Assembly: GCA_905236495.1 (NCBI GenBank)
Contig: CAJOPV010000056.1
Location: 1 to 7,491, forward strand
Reading direction: 5' to 3'
Origin: an uncultured Christensenellaceae bacterium
GTDB lineage: Bacteria; Bacillota; Clostridia; Christensenellales; Aristaeellaceae
Length of the DNA: 7,491 nt
The notes beneath the pieces are model-generated. The model was given only the letters and a program-made list of their open reading frames with translations, did not search any database and had not been told where the DNA came from. Position numbers and translations under genes: made by a program. Of this stretch, positions 1-5,433 are shown in pieces (within the stretch, counting starts at the first letter, position 1; each line of letters begins with the position of its first letter).

Positions 1-619
1 CCGCGTCGGCCTCCATGGAGGCGGCGATGGTATGCAGGGTGTGGGGGATTTCCGGGGTGGCGGGGAAGTGATAGGCCCGTCCTTCCTTCCGGGATACCCG
101 CACCTTGGGCAGGGGCATATCCAGAAAGGCGTCCCGGGTCTCCCGGGGGTCGGGGGCCTGAGATGGATCCAGCGCGCCGTGATCCCAGCTTACCTGCTCC
201 CCGCCCAGGCGCAGGTATTCCGCCGTCAGGGTTTTCAGGAACACGAAGCCCCCGCTGCCGTCGGTGAGGGAATGGAAAAACTCCGCCGAGATGCGATTGC
301 GGTAATACCGAACCCGCATCAGATACCCGTGATCCTTCCTGAAGCGAAAGGGCATGCAGGGGTGGCCCGTATCGGGCAGCACGGTCAGGGGCTCTTTGAT
401 CTCCTCCAGGTAATACCAGAAGAGGCCGGACCGCATCCTCACCTGCAGGGAAGGGAACCGGGGCATCACCCGATCCGCGGCCTGCTGGAGGCGCTTGGCA
501 TCGACGGGAGAATCCAGCTCTGCCGAGACCCGGAAGGCGCTGCTCCAGCGGGCGGTGGATATGGCGGGGTAGAGCTTGCCGGCGTTATCCAGCTTGAACC
601 AGCGCTTGCCCTTCGCCAC
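1..619 (-). CDS. Condensation-domain / alcohol acetyltransferase-like protein (5' part, runs off left edge)
   Basis: The 206 visible residues begin with GTG and read without a stop to the window edge, so the C-terminus is missing. The N-terminus (WFKLDNAGKLYPAIS, residues 7-21) is the typical opening of clostridial proteins annotated as alcohol acetyltransferases or COG4908-type condensation proteins. Residues 116-121 (HSLTDG) match the HxxxDG catalytic motif of the chloramphenicol acetyltransferase/NRPS condensation superfamily, in which the His acts as general base in acyl transfer. No signal peptide or membrane segment is visible, so it is probably cytoplasmic. The GTG start is chosen because AGGGGGG lies about 9 bases upstream and no better in-frame start follows; a promoter lies just beyond it. 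The acyl donor and acceptor cannot be told from sequence. The plus-strand reading frame over the same bases is a composition artefact. Confidence 0.8.
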   Translation of the reverse strand, partial: MAKGKRWFKLDNAGKLYPAISTARWSSAFRVSAELDSPVDAKRLQQAADRVMPRFPSLQVRMRSGLFWYYLEEIKEPLTVLPDTGHPCMPFRFRKDHGYLMRVRYYRNRISAEFFHSLTDGSGGFVFLKTLTAEYLRLGGEQVSWDHGALDPSQAPDPRETRDAFLDMPLPKVRVSRKEGRAYHFPATPEIPHTLHTIAASMEADA

Positions 620-645
620 GGCCTCACACCCCCCTATGAATCCGT

Positions 646-674
646 AGTATAGCACACTTTAACGGATCAAACAA
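646..674 (-). promoter_or_regulatory. Sigma-70-type promoter of the condensation-like gene
   Basis: On the minus strand, TTGTTT (-35) is separated by 17 bases from TATACT (-10), which is preceded by TG in the extended -10 position (TGCTATACT). The predicted start of transcription lies about 20 bases before the GTG start, leaving a short leader holding only the ribosome binding site. Confidence 0.65.
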
Positions 675-735
675 GCGAAGAAGACCTGAAAGCAGCCTCA
701 ATTCGGCATAAAAATTGCGAAAAGGTGCATTTTTA

Positions 736-768
736 CACAAAAAGAAAACCGCCGGACAGGCCGACGGT
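736..768 (-). terminator. Intrinsic terminator of the ferredoxin gene
   Basis: On the minus strand an 8-bp stem (ACCGTCGG with CCGGCGGT, one G-T pair) closes a 5-base loop and is followed directly by a T-rich tail (TTTCTTTTTG). It lies about 85 bases after the ferredoxin stop codon and insulates it from the next minus-strand gene. The 84 bases between stop and stem hold nothing else recognisable. Confidence 0.8.
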
Positions 769-852
769 CTTTGCGCTTGGAATCAAATATTCATCTGTAT
801 CGGGATGATTGCTTTTTATCAAGCGCTTTGCACACCCGTGCCCGGCAGGAGA

Positions 853-1023
853 TCAGGCCTGCTCGGGGGCACCCACGGGGCAAGTGCCGGCGCAGGCGCC
901 GCACTCGATGCACTTTTCAGGATCGATTTCAAACTTGCCGTCACCTTCGGTGATCGCTTCCACGGGGCATTCCGCCGCGCAGGCGCCGCACGCGATGCAA
1001 GCATCGGTAATCTGATAAGCCAT
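853..1023 (-). CDS. 2[4Fe-4S] ferredoxin
   Basis: This 56-residue protein is a clostridial-type ferredoxin: a soluble low-potential electron carrier used by anaerobes with enzymes such as pyruvate:ferredoxin oxidoreductase, hydrogenase or Rnf. Two cysteine motifs are complete and nearly identical, CIACGACAAECP (Cys 9, 12, 15, 19) and CIECGACAGTCP (Cys 38, 41, 44, 48). Three Cys of each motif plus the last Cys of the other hold each cluster. The length is exactly that of the family (about 55 residues). The start is the ATG before AYQITDAC because AGGAGGTG lies a few bases upstream; an upstream ATG at 1062 would add an uncharacteristic tail and has no such site. It is monocistronic, with its own promoter and terminator. 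The redox partner cannot be told from the context. Confidence 0.97.
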   Translation of the reverse strand: MAYQITDACIACGACAAECPVEAITEGDGKFEIDPEKCIECGACAGTCPVGAPEQA

Positions 1024-1065
1024 TCTGTACACCTCCTGATATGATCGTGTTCTCACGTCCATAGC

Positions 1066-1094
1066 ATCATAGCATGATCGTGCAAAAAATGCAA
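1066..1094 (-). promoter_or_regulatory. Promoter of the ferredoxin gene
   Basis: On the minus strand, TTGCAT (-35) and TATGAT (-10) are 17 bases apart, upstream of the AGGAGGTG site and ATG of the ferredoxin. The leader is expected to be about 35-40 bases. This supports a separate transcription unit rather than read-through from oadBG. Confidence 0.75.
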
Positions 1095-1257
1095 CCCTGC
1101 GCCGGAAAATTTAGTGATCCTGCACAAAAAGCAGGGAGCGTTCACATCCATTTTGATCGTTAGAAATGCCTTACTTTCAGCTGAAACGCCCATTTATTTG
1201 TATTTTCCGGCATGAAGAGGCAGGAAAAACACATGCGCGCAGGGCAAGCGAAGCGCC

Positions 1258-1479
1258 TTATTGTTCCTTGTCCTGCTTCTTGCCGGTGGCCTTTTCCAGG
1301 ATCACCATCGCCAGAATGATGATGCCCGTCACCAGGAAGATGCCTGCCAGGCCCTTGAGCATGTATTGCAGGGAATCCACAAAGGCCCCGCCGTCCAGAT
1401 GGATGCCCTCCTCCGCCAGGGCGGAGAGGGGAGACAGGAGCAAAAACAGAGACGCGAAGCTGCATACGAACTTTTTCAT
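1258..1479 (-). CDS. oadG: OadG-family gamma subunit of a Na+-pump decarboxylase
   Basis: The 73-residue protein has a cleavable-looking signal sequence (residues 1-22, MKKF... ending SALA before EEG), a short extracytoplasmic stretch, one membrane helix at about 40-61 and a charged cytoplasmic tail (EKATGKKQDKEQ). Small size, a single helix and position directly after oadB identify it as an OadG/MmdD-like gamma or delta subunit, which in known enzymes assembles and stabilises the decarboxylase complex. The family is poorly conserved, so context carries much of the weight. Start: ATG with GGGAGG about 7 bases upstream. The gap to the oadB stop is 13 bases, indicating co-transcription. A signal peptide plus a second helix is less usual than the N-terminal helix of classic OadG. 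No convincing terminator follows the stop. Confidence 0.8.
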   Translation of the reverse strand: MKKFVCSFASLFLLLSPLSALAEEGIHLDGGAFVDSLQYMLKGLAGIFLVTGIIILAMVILEKATGKKQDKEQ

Positions 1480-1492
1480 GCGATTACCTCCC

Positions 1493-2605
1493 TTACGCCA
1501 GGCCCGCGAAGAAGCTCAGGATCAATCCCCCCGCGATGACGGAGGCGATCTGCCCGGATACGTTGACCCCCACGGTATGCATCAGAAGGAAATTCTGGGG
1601 GTCCTCCTTCAGGCCCATTTTGTGCACCACCCGGCTGCTCATGGGGAAGGCGCTGATGCCGCAGGCCCCGATCATGGGGTTGATCTTCTTTTTGGCAAAG
1701 AGGTTGATGAGCTTGGCAAATACCACGCCGCCGGCGGTATCGAACACGAAGGCCACCAGGCCCAGGGCCAGGATCAGCAGCGTATCCGGGGTGAGAAACT
1801 CGGCTGCCTGCATCCTGACCGCGATGGTGAGGCCCAGGAACAGGGTGATGAGGTTTGCCAGCACGTGCTGGGCCGTATCGCTGAGGGAATCCAGCACGCC
1901 GCACTCCCGCAGCAGATTTCCGAACATCAGGAACCCGATCAGCGCCACGGCCCCGGGGGCGATGATGCCCACCACCATGGTGACGATGATGGGGAAGAGG
2001 ATGCGGGTGGTCTTGCTGACGTTCTTCTGCTCATACGGCATGCGGATCAGCCGTTCCTTTTTCGTGGTGAGCAGCCGGATCACCGGGGGCTGCACGATGG
2101 GCACCAGGGCCATGTAGGAATAGGCCGCCACCATGATGGCCCCCAGGTATTTGCTGCCCAATTGCTGGGCCACCACGATGGAGGTGGGGCCGTCCGCCGC
2201 GCCGATGACGGCGATGGAGGCGGCGTCCACCAATTCAAAACCGAACAGCCGGGCCATGGATAAGGTAAAGAAAATGCCGAACTGGGCTGCCGCGCCGAAG
2301 AGCATCAGCTTCGGGTCGTTGAGCAGCGGCCCGAAATCGCACATGGCGCCGATGCCGATGAACAGGATCAGCGGGAACAGCTCATTGGCGATGCCGGCGT
2401 TGAACAGCGTGGTCAGCGTTTCCACCGCGCCGGACAGGGGCAGGTTCACCAGGATCGCCCCGAAGCCCATGGGCAGGAGCAGGCTGGGCTCCATATCCTT
2501 TTTGATCGCCAGGTAGATCAGCAGCGCGCCCACCGCCCACATTACCGCCATCTGCCAGGTCACGTTGGTTACGTTGCCCAGCAAGCTCTGGAAAAAATCA
2601 GCCAT
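1493..2605 (-). CDS. oadB: Na+-translocating decarboxylase, beta (membrane pump) subunit
   Basis: This 370-residue polytopic membrane protein is the sodium-pumping beta subunit found in oxaloacetate, methylmalonyl-CoA and glutaconyl-CoA decarboxylases; it couples decarboxylation of carboxybiotin to Na+ export. Diagnostic motifs are GAADGPTSI (Asp138), AYSYMALVPI (Tyr164) and NPMIGACGISAFP (Asn309, Gly313, Ser318). These correspond by motif to Asp203, Tyr229, Asn373, Gly377 and Ser382, shown to be important in Klebsiella OadB. Length is normal for a stand-alone beta subunit. The ATG before ADFFQS is chosen because AGAGGTG lies about 10 bases upstream and homology begins there; the reading frame stays open for another ~180 codons upstream, but that stretch is an aldo/keto reductase remnant and promoter DNA. 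It forms an operon with oadG. The substrate is unknown because no alpha/biotin subunit is in view. Confidence 0.95.
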   Translation of the reverse strand: MADFFQSLLGNVTNVTWQMAVMWAVGALLIYLAIKKDMEPSLLLPMGFGAILVNLPLSGAVETLTTLFNAGIANELFPLILFIGIGAMCDFGPLLNDPKLMLFGAAAQFGIFFTLSMARLFGFELVDAASIAVIGAADGPTSIVVAQQLGSKYLGAIMVAAYSYMALVPIVQPPVIRLLTTKKERLIRMPYEQKNVSKTTRILFPIIVTMVVGIIAPGAVALIGFLMFGNLLRECGVLDSLSDTAQHVLANLITLFLGLTIAVRMQAAEFLTPDTLLILALGLVAFVFDTAGGVVFAKLINLFAKKKINPMIGACGISAFPMSSRVVHKMGLKEDPQNFLLMHTVGVNVSGQIASVIAGGLILSFFAGLA

Positions 2606-2641
2606 GGATGCAACACCTCTTTGGGATCGTTTTGCATGAAT

Positions 2642-2670
2642 ATGATAGCAGAAATGCGCCCCGGAAACAA
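2642..2670 (-). promoter_or_regulatory. Promoter of the oadB-oadG operon
   Basis: On the minus strand, TTGTTT (-35) and TATCAT (-10) are 17 bases apart, with TG in the extended -10 position (TGCTATCAT). The -10 lies 37 bases upstream of the oadB ATG, fitting a leader of about 30 bases that includes AGAGGTG. The architecture closely resembles the promoter at 646-674. Confidence 0.7.
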
Positions 2671-2681
2671 GACGGAAGATT

Positions 2682-2699
2682 CGGTCAAAAAACTGACCG
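2682..2699. promoter_or_regulatory. Inverted repeat upstream of the oadB promoter (possible operator)
   Basis: A perfect 6-bp inverted repeat, CGGTCA-AAAAAC-TGACCG, sits 12 bases upstream of the -35 box of the oadBG promoter. The position would suit an activator; the size and spacing resemble a dimeric regulator site. No regulator gene is in the window and no second copy was seen, so function is inference. It is not placed to act as a terminator of any visible gene. Confidence 0.35.
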
Positions 2700-2809
2700 C
2701 CAAAAATGAAGTAAAGCCGGGAAATATCTCTCCGGCCCAGACCCGCGGAACAGGGGAAATGCGGAAAAGACCCGTCATGGGCGGTCATGCCGATTCGCGT
2801 GACAGCTTC

Positions 2810-3091
2810 CCATTGGGGATGAATCGTTTCCCGGAGGCAGCGATCATAATTTTCCCGCACGGCCTGCGTCTGCGCCTCGGTGAGGGGCGGCAGCTCCGCT
2901 GCCCGGACGCTGTCATAAACCCGGGAAGCCCGGCTGGCCCTGGGAACGCCACGGAAACCGCTGGATGCATCAGGAACCGGCGGATGGCGATGACGCCCAC
3001 GTTTTTTCAAAGCCTGCGGAAACAGCTCATCCAGGGGCTTGAGCCGGAACATATTGAAGATCACCTCCATGGCGGAGATGGATTTGAACCG
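2810..3091 (-). pseudogene. Aldo/keto reductase remnant (internal deletion, two frameshifts)
   Basis: Conceptual translation recovers pieces of an NAD(P)H-dependent aldo/keto reductase. The frame shared with oadB gives SISAMEVIFNMFRLKPLDELFPQ, resembling the 'iqveyN..rrkpeeelfp' segment. The next frame gives VGVIAIRRFLMHPAVSVAFPG, in which the 'GVIA' strand is joined directly to the C-terminal 'LRFLLxHPAVxxxIPG' segment. Back in the first frame, SRVYDSVRAAELPPLTEAQ and ENYDRCLRETIHPQW give the family's C-terminal helix. The shifts can be explained by one extra A in the A6 tract (3002-3007, minus strand) and one missing G near 2938-2940. The N-terminal catalytic barrel half, a block between GVIA and IRRF, and the stop codon are missing, so it cannot be functional. 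A GGAGGTGA-ATG pair at 3050-3066 is a chance or relic start. Homology is by eye. Confidence 0.65.
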
Positions 3092-3160
3092 CCGCCGAGC
3101 CCATCTTGGCTGCGCCGGAGAGCGTTGAGCATGCCGCCACATTGATCGCACGGTAAAGCT

Positions 3161-3219
3161 GAAAAAATGAAATCCTCAAGCGCTTGGCGGTTAGGCACTA
3201 TCCGCAAAGCGCTTGAGGA
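3161..3219 (-). terminator. Intrinsic terminator of amt
   Basis: Arms at 3202-3219 and 3173-3190 pair over 18 positions with a single mismatch, around an 11-base loop. On the minus strand the stem is followed by TTTCATTTTTTC. It begins 17 bases after the amt stop codon and marks the end of that transcript. Confidence 0.9.
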
Positions 3220-3235
3220 GAATTTCTATACGCTG

Positions 3236-4936
3236 TTAATCTGCCTGCAGGGCGTCGTAGCCTTCCTCCCCGGTGCGGACGCGGACCACGTTTTCCACGT
3301 CCTGCACGAAGATCTTGCCGTCGCCGATGTGCCCGGTGTGCAGCACGCTGCGGGCGGTGTCGATCACCTGGCGAACAGGCACTTTGCTGACGACAATATC
3401 CACCTGCACCTTGGGCAGCAAGGTCACTTCCACCGGCGTGCCGCGGTAGTATTCCGGCTTGCCCTTCTGCATCCCGTAGCCCATTACGTTGGTGACCGTC
3501 ATGCCGGTGATGCCGATTTTGTTCATGGCGGCCTTCAGGCTTTCCAGGCTGCCGGGACGGCAGATGATCTGCACCCGGGTATAGATCGGTTCGTCGGGGG
3601 CCTTCTCCCTGAGCTTCCGGGCAGGCTCGGCGATTTCCGCCGCCGCGGGCATGGGCAGGGGCTCGGCTTCCATCACGCTGCCGTCGGGCAGGATCGCAAA
3701 GCCGGAATAGGCCGTCGTCAGGCCGTGCTCGGACCGATCCAGGCCCATGACCTCGTCCTCGGCGTCCGCCCGAAGGCCGATGGTCTTTTTGATGAGGGTG
3801 AACACGACGGTAATCACGATCGCCGTCCAGGCGATGGTGCTGATAACGCCCAGGGCCTGCACGCCCAGGAAGGTAAACCCGCCGCCGTAAAACACGCCCT
3901 TCATGGTGGTGCCGCCGGTAGCGAAGAAGCCTGTGAGAATGGTGCCCAGGGCGCCGCACACGCCGTGGACGGAAATGGCGCCCACCGGGTCGTCGATCTT
4001 CATGGTCTTATCGAAGAATTCCACCGCCAGCACCACCGCGAAACCGCAGCAGATGCCGATCACCGCCGCGCCGAAGGGGTTCACCGCGTCGCAGCCCGCC
4101 GTGATGCCTACCAGGCCTGCCAGCGCGGCGTTAAAGGTCATGGATACGTCGGGCTTTCCGTAGCGCAGCCAGGTGAACAGCATGGTAACAAGCGTCGCCA
4201 GGGCCGCCGCCAGGTTGGTATTGAAGAACACCAGGCCCGCGGAGGTAATCAGCTCGTCGCTGTCCATGCCCACGGTGGATGCGCCGTTGAAGCCGAACCA
4301 GCAGAACCACAGGATGAATACCCCCAGGGCGGCGATGGACAGATTGTGACCCAGGATGGCTTTCGGTTTCCCGTCCTTGCCGTACTTGCCGATGCGGGGG
4401 CCCAGCATTTTCGCGCCGATCAGGGCGCACACGCCGCCCACCATGTGCACCGCGGTGGAGCCGGCGAAATCGTGGAAGCCCATTTCCGCCAGCCAGCCGC
4501 CGCCCCAGATCCAGTGCCCGCTGACGGGATAAATGAACAGGGAAATGGCGGCGGAATACATGCAGTAAGCGGAAAACTTGGTGCGCTCCGCCATGGCGCC
4601 GGATACGATGGTGGCGCTGGTGGCGCAGAACACTGTCTGGAAAATGGCGTAGGCCCACAGGGGCACCCCGGCGGGGAGGACGCTTTCATAGTCCCCCATG
4701 ATGAAGGGGTCGATCCAGCCGAAGAGCGCCGTGCCGCTGCCGAACATGATGCCAAAGCCGATCAGCCAGTAAAGCGGCGTACCGATGCAGAAGTCCATCA
4801 GGTTTTTCATCAGGATGTTGCCGGTGTTCTTGGCTCGGGTGAAGCCGGCCTCGCACATGGCAAAGCCCGCCTGCATGAAGAAAACCAGGGCCGCGCCCAG
4901 CAGTACCCAGATGGTGTTTGCGGGAGAGTACGTCAT
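3236..4936 (-). CDS. amt: Ammonium transporter with fused C-terminal P-II domain
   Basis: The 566-residue protein joins an Amt channel (about 1-400) by a linker (about 401-450, rich in Ala, Glu, Pro) to a complete P-II/GlnB domain (about 451-566). Amt markers: AERTKF (116-121), HDFAGSTAVHMVGG with Asp156 and His164 (AmtB Asp160 and first twin His168), WFGFN, and VHGVCGALG with His324 (second twin His318). P-II markers: GITGMTV (476-481), GYGMQKGK with Gln490 of the 2-oxoglutarate site, the T-loop EYYRGTPVEV, LPKV, the ATP-binding B-loop TGHIGDGK (534-541) and VRVRTGEE. Free P-II (GlnK) normally blocks Amt with its T-loop when nitrogen is plentiful, so fusion suggests built-in gating. The usual uridylylated Tyr51 is replaced by Val502. 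Start: ATG before TYSPANTIW, where Amt homology begins; the site GGAAGTGAG is weak. No separate glnK or glnA lies nearby. Confidence 0.96.
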   Translation of the reverse strand: MTYSPANTIWVLLGAALVFFMQAGFAMCEAGFTRAKNTGNILMKNLMDFCIGTPLYWLIGFGIMFGSGTALFGWIDPFIMGDYESVLPAGVPLWAYAIFQTVFCATSATIVSGAMAERTKFSAYCMYSAAISLFIYPVSGHWIWGGGWLAEMGFHDFAGSTAVHMVGGVCALIGAKMLGPRIGKYGKDGKPKAILGHNLSIAALGVFILWFCWFGFNGASTVGMDSDELITSAGLVFFNTNLAAALATLVTMLFTWLRYGKPDVSMTFNAALAGLVGITAGCDAVNPFGAAVIGICCGFAVVLAVEFFDKTMKIDDPVGAISVHGVCGALGTILTGFFATGGTTMKGVFYGGGFTFLGVQALGVISTIAWTAIVITVVFTLIKKTIGLRADAEDEVMGLDRSEHGLTTAYSGFAILPDGSVMEAEPLPMPAAAEIAEPARKLREKAPDEPIYTRVQIICRPGSLESLKAAMNKIGITGMTVTNVMGYGMQKGKPEYYRGTPVEVTLLPKVQVDIVVSKVPVRQVIDTARSVLHTGHIGDGKIFVQDVENVVRVRTGEEGYDALQAD

Positions 4937-4963
4937 GCTTCTCACTTCCGTTTCATAAAAATG

Positions 4964-5011
4964 CCAACAAAAAAGGCGCCGGGTGCGAAGCACACCCTTG
5001 CGCCTTGTTGG
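4964..5011 (-). promoter_or_regulatory. Terminator-like hairpin in the amt leader (possible attenuator)
   Basis: On the minus strand the leader of amt forms GGCGC-AA-GGGTG...CACCC-G-GCGCC followed at once by six T, the form of an intrinsic terminator, 27 bases before the amt ATG. A lower stem, CCAACAA with TTGTTGG, encloses the stem and T tract. It lies just downstream of the promoter at 5021-5049 with no other gene between them, so it should be transcribed as part of the amt leader. In the plus orientation no T tract follows. Attenuation control is inference; alternatively it could protect the 5' end or be a small RNA terminator. Confidence 0.7.
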
Positions 5012-5020
5012 ATTGATGGC

Positions 5021-5049
5021 ATTTTAGTGCGAGCTTTCGGTTTTGTCAA
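5021..5049 (-). promoter_or_regulatory. Near-consensus promoter of amt
   Basis: On the minus strand, TTGACA (-35, perfect) and TAAAAT (-10, 5 of 6) are exactly 17 bases apart. Transcription should begin about 75-80 bases upstream of the amt ATG, so that the leader includes the terminator-like hairpin. A promoter this strong would need downstream control for a nitrogen-regulated transporter. Confidence 0.85.
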
Positions 5050-5126
5050 GGGGCAGAACAATCAAAAAACAATGGCGGCATTGAAAGCAAAGCCTTGTCA
5101 TTGGTTTTGGATAAGGAGGGGCAATC

Positions 5127-5286
5127 GTGCAGGGAAAGGTTTTTTCCGCCGCGATTGAAAGCATCCCCCGCTGTCACTGCCTGGATCGATGAGGCTCTCG
5201 AAAAGCTGGATTGCTCCATGAAGGCGCAGACGCAGATCGACGTAGCGATTGATGAAATATTCAGCAATATTGCCCGCTTTTATTAC
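5127..5286 (+). pseudogene. RsbW-like anti-sigma kinase (HATPase) remnant, frameshifted and truncated
   Basis: A good site, AAGGAGGGG, precedes GTG at 5127, which reads QGKVFSAAIESIP and then shifts frame. The other frame continues as AVTAWIDEALEKLDC and SMKAQTQIDVAIDEIFSNIA, which matches the N-terminal part of serine-kinase/anti-sigma regulatory ATPases (RsbW, SpoIIAB and the clostridial 'DEQLE..DCPMKAQMQIDIAIDEIFxNIAHYAY' type), including the N-box helix with its E...N pair. Removing one C from the CCCCC run at 5165-5169 restores a continuous reading frame. Homology stops at RFYY; the ATP-lid and remaining ~90 residues are missing and the sequence becomes AT-rich. It is therefore a double-lesion remnant. 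Its relatives usually sit beside a STAS-domain antagonist; none is present. Identification is by motif memory, not by alignment. Confidence 0.65.
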
Positions 5287-5361
5287 GTTCTGCTTTCCGG
5301 CTGTTTATTTTTTCCGCCGTATTTATCACATATATTTAATATATTGTTGCGCCGTAAAGCA

Positions 5362-5390
5362 TTGAAATATGCTTCCGTTTCATGTAAAAT
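5362..5390 (+). promoter_or_regulatory. Promoter of the 5'-nucleotidase gene
   Basis: TTGAAA (-35) and TAAAAT (-10) are exactly 17 bases apart, 43 bases before the ATG. The AT-rich stretch at about 5286-5345, with ATATATTTAATATAT, lies just upstream and may act as an UP-like element, though this is inference. Confidence 0.8.
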
Positions 5391-5433
5391 AAAAAAAGCA
5401 GATCTCGTATAAAAAGAAGGAGGGTTTGTTGGT

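Noticed and set aside
32..652. Plus-strand open frame of 206 codons at the left edge
   Set aside because: Antisense shadow of the condensation-like gene, which has the HxxxDG motif, a promoter and a ribosome binding site.
1175..1186. Perfect 12-bp palindrome TTTCAGCTGAAA downstream of oadG
   Set aside because: No loop, no T tract and no promoter nearby; it could be chance. A CCTGC/GCAGG hairpin at 1119-1135 was also set aside because no T run follows on either strand.
3062..3134. tRNA-like 3' half on the minus strand (GGTTCAAATCC followed by TCCGCCA, with TGGCGGC 70 bases from the end)
   Set aside because: The T-stem has a mismatch, no D-arm or proper 7-base anticodon loop can be formed, and the length is short. 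Part of the segment is accounted for by the aldo/keto reductase remnant.
2606..3151. N-terminal extension of oadB to an upstream start at 3151
   Set aside because: The added residues are not membrane-protein-like, contain aldo/keto reductase fragments, and span the likely promoter; the ATG at 2605 has a ribosome binding site and is where family homology begins.
4937..4993. Upstream start for amt at 4993 or a leader peptide there
   Set aside because: The candidate start lies in the hairpin loop with no ribosome binding site, and the extra residues (LRTRRLFCWHF...) are not part of the Amt family N-terminus.
3167..5158. Long plus-strand open frame of 663 codons antisense to amt
   Set aside because: Its composition (very rich in His, Gly, Ala, Gln) is that of an antisense shadow of a GC-rich gene; no ribosome binding site or recognisable domain.
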